A stretch of 21,273 nt of DNA, from assembly GCA_000969725.1 (NCBI GenBank), contig JXSR01S073031.1; one strand, written 5' to 3'. A program made the position numbers and the translations under genes. Within the stretch, counting starts at the first letter, position 1, and every line of letters begins with the position of its first letter. Shown piece after piece: positions 1-13,200 of the stretch. The notes beneath the pieces were generated by a model. That model was given only the letters and a program-made list of their open reading frames with translations. It was not told where the DNA came from and made no database searches. This DNA comes from Ophiothrix spiculata. Its lineage: Eukaryota > Echinodermata > Ophiuroidea > Amphilepidida > Ophiotrichidae.

Positions 1-1200
1 CAAATGACGCCCATGATTATGTAAATACATAAGAAATTAAAATTAGACTTTTTGCTATATCTCAAAAACCATTTGAAATTTTGGATTTACAAACAGAAAA
101 ATATGGGCTTTCATTTGACATCGGAAAAAAAAAGCAATACCTCCGGTTGAGCCCTACACCTTTAACATAAACTTATCACACTAATATAACATTGTTAAAA
201 TCAAAACGGTTTGACCGATTGAGTTGAAATTTGAAACTTAAATATTTTGAGTTATCATCTTTCATATGACATTAAAAACTTAAATTTTAAAAATCGGACC
301 AAGCTCCTTTAACTGAAGACGGTATTTCAAATGGCCCTGCTGAGCCTCCGTATCATAAAGATTTCAGAATTATTGCCAAGTAAATTTTAGTGTTGTGTAG
401 CCTAAGTTGCAAACGAAGAGCTGATTTCGTGAATTTTGCTATGTTGCTTTCTTGTAAAATATTGCCATTTGGCATGCAATTTATAATCAAAATACGTTCC
501 TGAGTATTGGCGGAGTATGACGACAAGTTGCATTTGCGAGGACTTGGAAAAGAGTAAAAACACAAGTTAAGAAGTTACTTACTTCTGTCAAGTTCTGACA
601 TTACTTTTACAAGTATCACCAGTCCAATGCAATGCCATTTCATGGTGGCTCACTTTTCAGACAGATCTGAGCAAAATGTTCCCTCTCAGTTAATTGGCAC
701 CTCTCTGGTAACAGTATATCATTAAATCTGATTTACTTGAAGCCTTTTAAAATTTGACTGAAAAAACCCTTATTTTTCATGAAATTTAATTTTTAACTTA
801 ATCACCCTCTTCATGCACAGTTTTTCTATATTAATAGGCCTATATTGTTAATAGGGCTGAAAAATTCCAGCGAAGAAATTGATTTATCTCTGCAACCACA
901 AGTCTAATAGAGCTTGTTAGATTTCTTTCAATTAGCTCTTCAAAGTGAAATATATTTAAAAATTAGCAAAAAAACTTTAATTTTTATGTAAATGTACCTG
1001 CACTGATACTGTCACTGTCTTTACACGTATTCATGGTATTGAACAGTCCATGGTGTTTGAGTACGTCAGTCGTCACATGTGGCGTTATGCTCCCGGTTTG
1101 CAATCATCATCAATTCAATTTGACAGATCATGATATCATTTTGGTAGCACTATTTCTGTGTACTGTACATATTTATTGTAATTGAGCTGAAAACACCAAC
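1..1200. other. Upstream flank / probable 5' regulatory region
   Basis: This stretch has no coding sequence I can support. Positions 1-310 are low-complexity AT-rich DNA with two loosely similar passages, around 111-126 and 262-275, each containing a TTTCATNTGACAT core. Close to the gene there is an E-box palindrome CACATGTG at 1074-1081 and a CRE-like half site ACGTCAG at 1063-1069. An AT-rich TATTTATT-like stretch lies near 1169-1178. The transcription start is not visible, and a non-coding first exon further upstream is possible. Promoter function is inferred from position only. Confidence 0.35.
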
Positions 1201-1287
1201 ATGCAGTGCTGTAGATATCTGATGATGGTGGTTGTTGTAGTCGTCGTTCTAGTGAAAGAGGGATGGAGCAAGAAGAAAGACATGCTG
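1201..1287 (+). CDS. Exon 1: start codon and signal sequence
   Basis: Codons 1-29, ending in phase 0 at the donor gtaggt. The ATG at 1201 is the first after an in-frame TGA at 1183-1185 and has A at -3 (CCAACATG). The peptide runs MQCCRYLMM, seven valines, L, V, then KEGWSKKKDML. A basic residue, a hydrophobic core and a small residue before KKK fit a cleavable signal peptide ending near GWS, so the product is probably secreted or enters the endomembrane system. The valine run uses all four valine codons, so it is not a simple trinucleotide expansion. Confidence 0.8.
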
Positions 1288-4200
1288 GTAGGTACTAGGT
1301 ATCATTTGATATCAGGCCTTCATTTTTAAGGCACGTGCGTGCGATCGCACACCTGGAGTGCTTTTAAAGAGATCAATTTATAAATTTTGACTTGTGTGTG
1401 TGTCAAGTTGAGAACAGAGCCATGGATGTCTCATGACATTCTTGAAAAAATCCATAGATGCAATAAAATTCGTAAACAGCTTCTGATGGGTAAGACTGGT
1501 GTAAATTACCAAGATTTCACTTCTCTTCGTAACGAAATACAAAGAGACATTAAAAAAGTCATCCTTTTTTCAGAACAAGCTTGATGAAAGCATGGGCGAT
1601 CCGCGTAGGCTCTGGTCTCACTTTAGATCTCTGGGTGTTGGTAATAATTCTGGGAACAAAGGTAAAATTGTTCTTGATATAAATGGTGAAGTTTGTTTTG
1701 ATACCATCTCCGTTTGTAAACATATAAATACCTTCTTTACCAATATTGCTTCAACCCTGGTGAACAAATTACCTCCCGTTATTCACAAATTTACTCACCA
1801 AGTGCCACAGTTTTATTTAAACAAGGGTATTTTTCCAAACAGTTTTGATCTGGAGCCAGTTGGGGTTGACTTCGTTTTGGGAGAATTGAAAAAGCTTAAT
1901 CCTGTAAAAGGAGCTGGCCTTGATGAAATTTCACCAAGATTCCTCCGTGATGGAGCCCCCTAGCTGGCCCCATTATTGACCCATATCATTAATTTATCCA
2001 TTACATCCAAGAGAGTTCCGGACGATCTCAAACTTGCCAAAGTGATTCCCTTGTTCAAGAAAAACAGCAGACTGAACGTGGGTAATTACCGTCCCACCAG
2101 CATTCTTAGCTGCATGTCTAAGATCTTGGAGAAATGTGTTTACATGCAGGTTGAAAATTACCTCTCCTCTAAGAATCTTATTTACCCACTCCAGTCTGGC
2201 TTCAGGAAAGGTTTTTCCACTGAAACCTGCTTGATTTTCCTAACAGATCTAAATCAGAAATGAAATTTCAAATGGCAATTATGTTGGCATGCTTCTTCTC
2301 GATGTCCAGAAGGCGTTTGATAGCGTCAATCACGACATTCTTTTTTCGAAGCTAAGTTTCATGGGAATTAACCCCGGATGGTTTAAGTCATATCTCACGA
2401 ACAGAAAGCAACTGGTTACCATAGATGGCGTCTCGTCGGATCTGCTCACTCTTAGTTGTGGAGTCCCACAAGGCAGCCTTCTGGGCCCATTGCTCTATCT
2501 TTGCTATTGCAATGATATGGAAATATCGGTCCGTAATAGGTTGCTTCTGTACGCAGATGACAGCGTTTTAATAGTTGCTGATAAAGATCCCCGGGTTGTC
2601 TCCTAGAAACTTAGCTCCGACTTAAGCTCGTGTAATCAATGGCTCATAGAAAACAAACTCTCCCTCCACGTAGGCAAAACAGAATGCATTCTATTTGGTA
2701 CTAAACATATGCTGAAAAAAGAAGATCAATATGATTTTGCTATCAACTATCAGAATCAAACAATAACTCCGCAAAGCTCCATTAAATATCTTGGAGTTAC
2801 CCTTGATGAGAACCTTACTGGGGATGTCATGGTTAATTTAGTTGTTTCAAAAGTCTCTGGCAGATTGAAATTATTATATCGCTACGCTAATTTTATGAAT
2901 CCTACTCTTAGTAGAAATATTTGTACTGCTCTCCTCCAATGTCACCTCGATTATTGTTGCACTTCATGGTTTACTGGCATATAATCCAAATCCAAGAAAA
3001 AACTTCAAAATAAGATTATTAGTTTTATTTTAGGTCTTAACAATAGAGACCATGTTGGTCAGGAAACTCGTAGCTCTGTCAATTTCCTCAGCATTAGGGA
3101 CAGGGCCTGTCAATTAAGACTTAATCATGTTTATTCCATCTTTCATAATACCTGCCCTGACTACCTGAAAACTCACTTCAACAGGTCTGCCAGCGTCCAC
3201 ACCCATCGCACTCGGTCAAGTGGTTTTGGATTTCTTGTGCCTCGTGTGAAAGGCATTGCTATTAACACCTTTTTTTACAATGCCATATGTGACTGGAACA
3301 AACTTCCATCTTCAATTCAGTGCATTCCTAGCAAAGATCTATTCAAGAAATCAGTTAAAAAACACTTGGCCAATGTAGCCCTGAGTGAGGACGCTGACGA
3401 CTTTGTACGAATGTAGACTTATTTTCTCTGTCCCTCTTTGTTTTTGCATCCCTTTGCCATCTTTTTGTTGTTTTGGGACCCCATTGGAAATAAGTCTGCA
3501 TTTGTAGCCAGTCTTTTATGGGCTATCCTGGCTTTCAACATTTTGATGTCTTTGGGATTTTACATAATTGTTTTATATTTATTATTCGTCTTGTATATTT
3601 CTATGTACTGTTTTGTTGAAATGCCGAATAAAACTAAACTAAACTAAAGAGCTGTTCAAAACATTATTCTGTTTCAGGTTTATCATATTCCGAAAAAAAA
3701 AATGTATTAAACAGAATTTTGAAGATATTTATTCTGATGAGCCTGACTTTTTATTATGATTTTATGACAACTCTTACCGCAGAAATTTAATTTTTAGCCT
3801 GTGTATTTTGTTTACACTGTGTTTATTGTGTTCCATATTTCGTCAACAAATAATGCCATAACGAAGAAATCTAGCTCTGGAAAGCAAATATATTTGCCCA
3901 GTGTGGTTACACAGTGAATGGTTATGTTGTCACTGGCCAGTAGGGTGCATCAAACGCCCCATGGTTTTTAAAAAAGCTTTTAGTAAACTTCTACCTAGAA
4001 TACAATTGTTCCAATGCTTGATAAAAATACCTGTGCCAAGTTTCATCAAAAACAAAATTCGTTTAGGGGGGCCACTTGGCAGTTTTTATACATGCCATTA
4101 GTTTTGAAATATGCAAAAGGCAGCTATTGTGTTTTCTATAGCATAACTCATTACAAAATACAATAGCTGCTTGGTTGAGTTCAGTGACATATGCTTTGAA

Positions 4201-7200
4201 AAATCACTGCCATTCATTTTGTCTGGTCTAATTCTTCTATAATAATAATAATAATAATAATATTGGCATTTATATTGCGCCTTTTCCAGTGGATACAAAG
4301 CGCTGGCCATTATTATTACGCCGTAACAAGGGAATCGTCAGAACCATTTCGCCTTAAACTAGGCCATTTGCGGCCAATGACCAAAGGCGCAGACCTATCA
4401 GCACTTAGGTTGTGATATTCCCCCCTAAACAGCTCCCCAATACGCTCGGGTCGACGAGGCAACTGTGATAAAGTGATTTGCCCAGGTTCACAACACGTTG
4501 GCACTAGCGGGGCTCGAACTCACAATCTTCTGTTCATGAGTCCTGCTCTGTTCCGCTAGACCACACGGATTTATCATTTGTCATTTATTATCACAAGTAA
4601 TAAAACATTTCAAGCTGAATAATGATCTTGTTGTTTAGCCATTGAAAAGAGCTAGAAATCTAATAATTGCCTACTTAAAAGGCTAACTGCATGAACGATC
4701 TGAAGTGCTTTCATTGATCATTAGTTATCACTAGTGATAAACATTTTGGCACCATGAGTCTTCTAAAGGGTCAGGTCAAAGGTCATTTGAGTTCAAATCT
4801 CAACAGTGTTCAAAAAGTTGACCCTTGGTCATCTGGGGTCATTTTGGGTAATTCAATGTAATTGTATATACCATGAAACATTCAGAGTCATTATTTGCAA
4901 TACCACATATGGCAGCTATTCCTTTTTGAGTTTCTGAGTGAGGATTCTGGAGGTAATAATAAATAGCTGCCATATGTAAGCAGGCAATTTCAATACCTTA
5001 ACCTTAATGCCACCGTGGTCCCCCTAGACCGCCTCTAATTTTTTTCAAACTTTACACAGCGTGTTTTCTAGCCAAATGGAACATTCTAAGACTAGGTAGA
5101 AAAAATATGTATGACATGAGGGCGTCTGATGCACCCTACTGGCCAGCCATGTGACGTACTTGCGCTAGCTGGTTTCCAGTCGCCGCTGCCTAATTGTGTG
5201 CGCTAGTTATTTTGATGAAAGGAGCAAACTAACGCAGGGTTGAATGAACTTTAATAGTAAAACAGAAAACATGGCTGACGGGGAACCACAGAAAATTGAG
5301 CACCTCGGATTAGCTAGAAGAACTAAATCAAGGCGCTCATTTTGAGCGCCTCTGTATATCCAGAAGAGCTTTTTATTGAGCGCCTTAGATTTTTAAAAAA
5401 GAAGGCCTGATTATTATACAATTTTCACAGGGATGTATATGAAGGCATGTAAGCCAAGGGGGCAAATTTGTTTGGCCATCACAGGTGAAGAAACAAAATC
5501 TTTTTTTAAGTTTTAAAACTAGAAACACTGTTTTCACACCACTCTTTCATGCAGGTGTAAAAAATTAAAGTAGGTAAAGAATTACAATTTTCTCCAATAT
5601 TCCTCAAAATAATGGTAAACTACTTGTAGGTTATATTACTATAAACATGTTCTATTGATTCAAGTAAAAAAATATGTAGGTAAAAAATTAGTGGGAAAAA
5701 TCTAGGCCAGTCCCTTTAATTGCAAACAAAATCATCACAAATGTTTTTTTTGATGATTTTTTTTCATGATGATTTTTTTTTTCATTGCAAATCTAAGTAA
5801 AATTTGTGATGATCTCTTGCTTTTGCGATGAAGTTTAGCATTTCTGATGGATTTAGACGTTAGTGATGAAATAGGCCCCTGATCACCAAATAGCTGCCTG
5901 GTTGTTTGTCAATAGAATATGGGATTTGGGTGAGAGGGGTCTCAGGTTCAAATCCTAGGGAGGGAGGAGAGAGGGGACTACCCATTTATTTCCAAAGAGA
6001 TATTCTTTAAACAAAGAGATGTGAAAAAGGTTTGTGTATACTTTATAACTTGATACATTTATTTCATTTTTAACACAGAAAGCTTCAGTTCAACTTCTTG
6101 AAAAAGAGGTAAAAAGGGTGGATATATCAAGCTGCAAATCGGCCACAGAAACCAGCATAGCAAAGATGAGATTACAAAGCAAGGTACAGTAGTACGTCAA
6201 ATTTGCATTCCATTTTGCTTGAGAAATGAGACAAAATCAATGCACTTGTGACAAATGTTGATGTTTCACATGAAAGAGTCATATTACTTGGCCTCAGTGA
6301 ACTTGTGATTTGGACACATCAAAATTGACCGTGCATGCATTGATTTTGTCCCATTTTATTCGCAACATGAAATTCTCATATTAACCTATAAACGTTCTGC
6401 TTTTTCCTCATGGAAACCTTTTAGATGTCTGTCAATATCCATGAATGCTTACTGATGTTTTATTCAGAATTTTCCCCCGGTTGATATAGCGGTACAGTTT
6501 TATCTTAACTAGAGGCAGTTGGCTTAATGAATCCCTTGGTGAGTGGTGAGTTAACATTACCACATATGGCTTGCTTTTTCGTAGTGTTATATATATATTT
6601 TATAGTGTTTCATATTTTGAATTATTTTGACAGAATAACCAGGCTGTAACATGTTTACTGAAGCTTCTGTCAACTAACCCTGAAAATGGATGGGCATGGT
6701 GAGTAATGGGAGGAGACCCGGCCGATTTCACTGAAGTCTAAATCGATTTAGGGAAGCTGAGTTCACTAAATTGCTATACAATTTTGTATAGTTTTGCAAG
6801 TGCGATGGATATTGTGCGGATACTATTGAGTACACGCAAATGAAATAAAATCCATTGCAAACATTATTCATGTTAAATATTGCAATAAAAAGATAAATCT
6901 TGCAAGATATAAGCAGGAGATGTTTATATATAGTTATTCTAGCTTGCATAATAGCTCCAAACATTCCAAGTTACAAACAAATGACGGCATTTTTTTATCA
7001 GGGATCGTCTGCAAATCTCATTTATATTTTCAATGCAATGCTTTGAATGAGTTAATATTTTGTGATGGATTTGCGATCATCTGTGTGCAGTATAAAATAT
7101 TCATCCCACTTGGAGAATTGTGCTGAAACTCAAAATTCATCACAATCTATATTTGCGATGACCGTGTGATGAATTTGAGTCTACGAGTGATTCAGCATTT

Positions 7201-10200
7201 ATGGTAGTATGTTGATCTTAGTGAAATTGGCCCCAGGGGTGTACAGGTCAAATTTTAGGTGGCTAGCAATATTACTACAGAGTTGAGTTATAATGGCTTA
7301 AAATGGAGATTTACAACAAACAGAGGACATCCATATTTGTTTTGTCAGGAAAATGCACAAAAAACACATGCACACATGTACTTTCCTATACTATTACAGG
7401 TGGAATTATACTCAGGATCCCAACTTTCATTCAACATATTGGTATAACTAAAGAAGTACCGGTATGCATCTTTAGGTCAAATCTTTTTGAGAGTATCAAT
7501 ATCTACTAAAATCAAACATAGTCAAAAAAGATTGAAAGTAATGAGTGATAGGGGCACCCTGTTGTATTGCTTTAAGTAGGCCTCTGGACTAGCTTCCTTC
7601 GGGAGTTTGAGCATCACAAGTCTTCGCCCCAAAGTCCTGCTTTTAGGACTTCAATGGGTTGGCAAGCATGGGCTGGTATTTAAGTGACCGACATACCACC
7701 ATTGAATGGGATGTGGAACATCAGAGACCATTGAGTATAAGTCCAATGAAAATATGATAAAGTACATGGTATTGACTAAATCTGCACTTTATGTTTGTCT
7801 GTTATATTGATAGGTCTGAACTTGGGCATCAATACAGTCTTTTGAAGGAGAAATCTAAGGGAACAACTTGCTTCAAGCAGGCAGCAAAGTTTGATGGAAA
7901 ACTAAGCAAATTTGTCAAGAAGTGGCATTTTATAGGTGAGCAATGTTTAATTGAATTTAGCAGGTGAGTGCCTGCTTTTATGTTACAGAAAACTGAAATT
8001 TGCCCATCCGAGGTTCGTAAAGTTTACCATTTTAAATTAGCATGAGAAACAAAAAATAATGTGAACTCGATACTAGGGATGTTCAATAAGTTTGAGGCCT
8101 GGGTGGAAGGAGATGAGCTATGAATCATCTCATCTCCTTAAAATAATAAAAAAAAAACATCATGAGGGACAGAGCTCCAACACCCACCTTGTCCCTGCCA
8201 TGCTAGAAATCCCCAGCCCTATTCTGATGCTATATAAAGGAGTCACCTTTCTAAGTGTTGACACTTTGTCTCAGTGGAGTTTGTTAGGTGTTATGCTTTG
8301 GAGTTTTTTAGGTGACTGCATGTCAGTTAATGACTTGAGTTTTGTTATTTCTTCAATTTTCAAAGTGAAAATTAACTCTCAGAAACCTTTAAATAGCAAG
8401 TTATAATTTTCTGTAACATAAAAATGAAAGTAGATGTTTAGATAAAACGTTCAGTATTTTCATCTATCAAGTTGAATGACATAAGATATATGTAAAAAAA
8501 GTAGAGCTTACCTCCTTCTACCTAGAACCGTAAACTTAGTGAATACCCCTTGTGCAATGTGTACAATATGAAGAGAAAAATCAGTTGACCAGTTTGTTTA
8601 GAGCAATGCTTAATTGTTGGCCCTATATAATTCTTTATATGACAGCTAAATAAATCCTTGTCACTTGATTGGCATGCATCTTGGGTCATGTGCCATTGGC
8701 CATTTGGTCCATTTGATAGTAAACGTCACCAAGTGTGCAATAGTGTCATGCAAACATTTTGATACATTGCACAGTTACCTTTTTTGGTAATACGCAACAT
8801 CGGTCGCGGGCGTAATTTTAAATTGAGTATGCTTGCACAGTCCGCGTGTGCAGCATAAGATGTGTCATTGCATGAAAGCCATAGATAAGCCTTACACCGG
8901 CATGTACAATACCATAATGTACTGTATGATCCGGTTTGTTTGGTTTACAAAGATTTATTTAGCTGTCATATAAAACAAATAATGAATGTTTCTTATTTGT
9001 GTCAATAGAACACAAATTTCATTCAGTGAAAGATCAAATGCCCCATTCAATTCGGCTTCACCTCATGTGAATGGAGCAGTTCATCATAACAAAACTTACA
9101 TTGACAGTTTTTGAGTGTCTTGGGCGACTCTCATCTTAAGAATGATTGTTTATCCTTCTTCTCAGCTGGACGATGATCACCAATAGAGGGCTCACTCCTA
9201 CCCAGAAGAGGATAAAAAATGTGACAAACTTGACTATTCTGAAGATGAAAGTCTCCCAAGACACTCAAAACCGTCAATGTAAGTTTCCAACTAAATCTGG
9301 TTTTGTTATGATGAACTTTTATTTAACTTGTGATACCAAACCTTATGAACCTATTCAAGGAAATTCTCTGATTATGTTTGACTGTTTCAGGTCCATTTGT
9401 GATTGGTAAAATTGAGGTAGATGGTGATCCTATGCAGTGGTATGGAGGGATAAGGAATGCTTCTAAAGATAGATATAGCAAGAAAAAGACGTATTATTCT
9501 GAGTTAGTCAAACGGGGAGAGGTACATTGGAAAGTTATCAATCAGCAAGTAAGTAACCAGGACCCATGTTTCTGATAAGGCCATATGGCATATGATTGGT
9601 GAAAGAGGCAGGAGAATTTACATAACAGGTTTTGAAAATGTGTAAGAAATATTTTTTGCTTATGTAGCCAATCAGCCTTAGCTAGTGATTCTGGTGCAAG
9701 CACCTTTTCAACTTTGGTGGAACTGGCTCAAAGTCAAAAACCTTAAGATGGTACACTGGAGAATGGTAGGTTGCACTGCAGCTTGATGATCTCTAAAGGA
9801 ATGGGTACCTAAGTTTAAACATGCATTCCAGAAAAGCAAGGCAAAGGGATTTGTGGCTGTTGTTTTTAGTTTGCGGAGATAATTCAAGATGGACTCAAAG
9901 TAATGCTAGCTTATCTGTGAATTCCATGGCTAGCTTAACTTGATGAGTTTTCACATAAGATATGTAAGGAAAGTCATTTAGATTAACTAGAGCATGTCAA
10001 CATGCAGTCTGGTGATGGAGGAGGGGACACTCAACTTTGAAAATGTTGGGTATATCTGGCACTTCAGGACTTGGGGATATACTGAACTAATTGTGGAATA
10101 TGCTTTATTAGGGTCTAGTGAACTGAAATTTTGGCAAAAAATAACCTTTTGGGCTGAAAATGTTCAAATGTTTTGATCTACTTCTGCAGCTGAAGCTAGG

Positions 10201-13200
10201 AAAATTGGTGTTTTTCTTCAAAATGGGATCTAAAGAACTGAATCATATGGAAAATTGTGTCTAATTAGCAGAGTCTTGGTTGCTGAACATTGCTTAGCTA
10301 CCCTACTCATATATGTGAGAGGACTCTAAGATTGAGGTCTCGTCTTTTACAAATCTTTTCAGGTCTGGGACAGTCTTTAACGGCTCTGGCAGGTTTGGTA
10401 AAAAATAGAGGTGGGGTGGGGGATGACAGGGTTGCGGAGTAATAAACTTTATCCGCACCCAACTAACTACACAAAAGTTGAATATATAAACATAGTCATC
10501 TACCTTTATTCACATAAGTGGAAAAATCCAGAAAACCATTTTGTTACAGCCAGTAGCACCTGCTTGTTTTGCCTGCATGTATTACAGGGAGCATTTAAAA
10601 ACTCAACTGAACTGGTGGTTGACCGCCCGGAATCGTCGGTTCTGGCTGGTTGCTATCCAGAACCACAGCTTCCGGGTGGTCAGCGGGCGGTTGAGTTTTG
10701 AAGTAGCCCCAAACCATTGGTTTATCACATTTGATCAACAAATGTGGTAATTTTGCAAACTTACAGGCATGGTTTTGTTTTAATTCAATATGATTCTTGT
10801 TTACCAAGTGATAAATTTGTCATGACCTTTTTGTTCTCTTGCAAATATGCTAAATAAATCTGCATGATGCGAACCCTAAACCATCAATGTTTTTTAAACA
10901 AATAAAAATGGTATTATTCTTTTTTTAAATGTCTTCTTTATGCAGTCAGTAGGGGAACGTATTCAGATTTCTCCCAATGATGTGCCTTGGAATGAGCTAG
11001 TATCCTCACTGGGCTCCGTCGCTATAACAGAATGGCAGGTATGACTATAGGCCAAACATAATTTATTGGATAGTATACACAGAAATATAAAGTGCAGGGT
11101 CCCATTGCTTGTAAATGCAACCTCACTCTTATTATCATGACTATGGGTGATTTTAACATCAACATTTGTCAAGTTGTTTCCCATCCTCCCTACTTGTAAC
11201 CTTTATCATAAACAAAAACCCAGAGTACAGGGCTCTATAATTGTTTGTTAATGCAACCTCTAACTTGCATTTTTATTTGAATTGCACGAGGAATTTGTGT
11301 TTGACTTATAATAGAAGGCATTTCCAGACAGACAAAGTCATTGGCTCAGTAGTAAAGACTGCATTAATGATTCTTTTAAAATCTTTAAAATGTTTTATGA
11401 AACAATTTTTTACACATATCAGATATCAATAATCTTAAAATGGAACTCACATGATGTTGCGACCATTACCAATGGTCTTCTAACAATCTATCTGATTCCT
11501 GGAATTGATCACGTGACAGACGGCTAGTGACGTCATGAAGTGCCCGGTCCCACACATGCGATAGACAAAAGGTCCCCTTTCTTTTTGAAGGTCAGGTTCT
11601 CAATTCTGTCCCATATCTTATGGCTTCCTTAATTCCTTGCTTGTGGTATTGTTCCTCCTTAACAAGAATTAAAACATGGCCAAACCCAGAGTGAAATGAT
11701 CATGAACCTCACCAAAATCTGGAACTCTATCATGACAATGGGTGTAAACATAGTCTTGTGAGGCAAGACCAATAGATCTGTCACATAAATATTAAAAACA
11801 TGGTCTGTCAGATCATATAAGTTTATTAAAAAGCAATTGATCTTGAATGTCATATAAATGTGTTTTACTTGTGTTTTTAATCTGTGTATTATCTTATGGA
11901 AATTAAATTGGAACTGACTGATAGTATATAAAGCTGCTATGCTTTAATCAACACTAAAATAGGAGTGCCTATTTACATCATGAATTGATAAAAACAGAAA
12001 TGTGTTTTGCCTAGCTGAACAAATCACAACTGCAGAGGACGCAGTATGCATCGTGTGAATTTGCATCGGTATCAATGGTGCATGTATAAATGGGATTACG
12101 TTTGCACACAGATTAAAGAAAGCCTCACTTTGTGTTTATTATATGATGATGATCATAGTGTACCCACAGCTAAATATATTGACCTTTTCATATTGATACC
12201 AAGATAATTTCTTCATCTTTGTGCCTAATGATCAAGTGCTACTATTATTTTGGTTCTAACTCTGATTCTGGTTGAGTCAGCACCATCTTCATTGGCTGCC
12301 TATTGATTTTCGCATTAAGTTCAAATTATGTGTCCTGGCTTTTCATCACTTCGAAGGTACCCTTCCAGCCTACCTTTCATCTGTTTTGCACATCTATAAT
12401 CCACCCTGCACTTTACGTTCCGGCTCTCAAAGGATTCTCAAGATACCAAACTCAGATCTCAAATCCGCCGGTGAGCGTTCATTTAGGTTTCAATGCCCCA
12501 CTGTTTGGAATTCACTCCCAAACAACATCCGTAACATATCCTCTCTCAGTCAATTCAAATCCGAGTTAAAACCCCATCTCTTCCGCCAGGCATTTCCTGT
12601 TTCTTAATTTTTCGTTGTGTTTGTCTTTGTTCATTGTCCCTGTTTTCACGCGCTTCGAGATCCTTCAGGATGAATTTTGCGCGTTATAAGAACGCTTTAT
12701 TATTATTATTATTATTAGACATTACGCCAATTTGACTATTTAGATGTAATTGGTAAATATGTCAACTACAAACCTAGTGTGCATTCAGATGTATAGTTTA
12801 TCTCAGAGTACCTTTTCCCCCGTTCGCGGGTTTTTTCTTGCCAACGCTTGTTGTTAAGCACTTCTGCATACGGATGCACTTACTTACGCACGTATTTGCA
12901 GTGCGTGATTTGTTGAATTTGATTGCTAACGCTCACGCTGTTGGCGCGCGCGTTAAGAGTGGCATACACGGCACGATCTGAAAGGAAAAACAACTCTGAG
13001 AAAGAGTATAATTATGAGTACAACCTGATTAATGAAACAGTGCCAATCTATACCATGAGATGAGCAATATTACAGTATTCTTGTGCAAGAAATATCAGTC
13101 CCTATTGCCTGAAGTTTAACTCAAATTGTAATTTTGTTGTTGTTTCTTTTTGAAATTGTATTATTTAGGGTTGGTTGGTGGGAGAGTTTTCAGTGAACAG

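Larger units (their letters stand above)
3932..5148. mobile_element. Foldback DNA element (about 1.2 kb) with imperfect 150-bp terminal inverted repeats
   Basis: The left end (3934 on) begins CTGGCCAGTAGGGTGCATCA. The right end, read on the minus strand from 5146, begins with the same bases except for a final G in place of A. The match continues inward with gaps through CTTCTACCTAG, GTTCCA, AAGTTT and TAGGGGG-CCAC to about 4095 and 5005. Each arm also contains its own hairpin with GCAGCTATT/AATAGCTGC. No transposase frame is seen, so the element is non-autonomous. A target duplication could not be settled. A SINE is nested inside (4236-4568). Confidence 0.8.

Noticed and set aside
353..565. 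Minus-strand open frame of 70 codons upstream of the gene
   Set aside because: No recognisable motif, no start context or splice support, length expected by chance.
3438..3647. Hydrophobic plus-strand open frame
   Set aside because: Lies in the 3' UTR of the LINE, before its AATAAA and repeat tail.
8092..8406. 104-codon open frame
   Set aside because: Interior of a MITE; shows no transposase motif and no DDE/D pattern.
9146..9409. 87-codon frame running up to exon 5
   Set aside because: It crosses a palindromic MITE and is in a different frame from exon 5; exon 4 joins exon 5 perfectly at 9391.
10411..10807. Overlapping open frames on both strands around 10.4-10.8 kb
   Set aside because: Both strands read through the GC-rich hairpin; mirror-image frames are expected from a palindrome.
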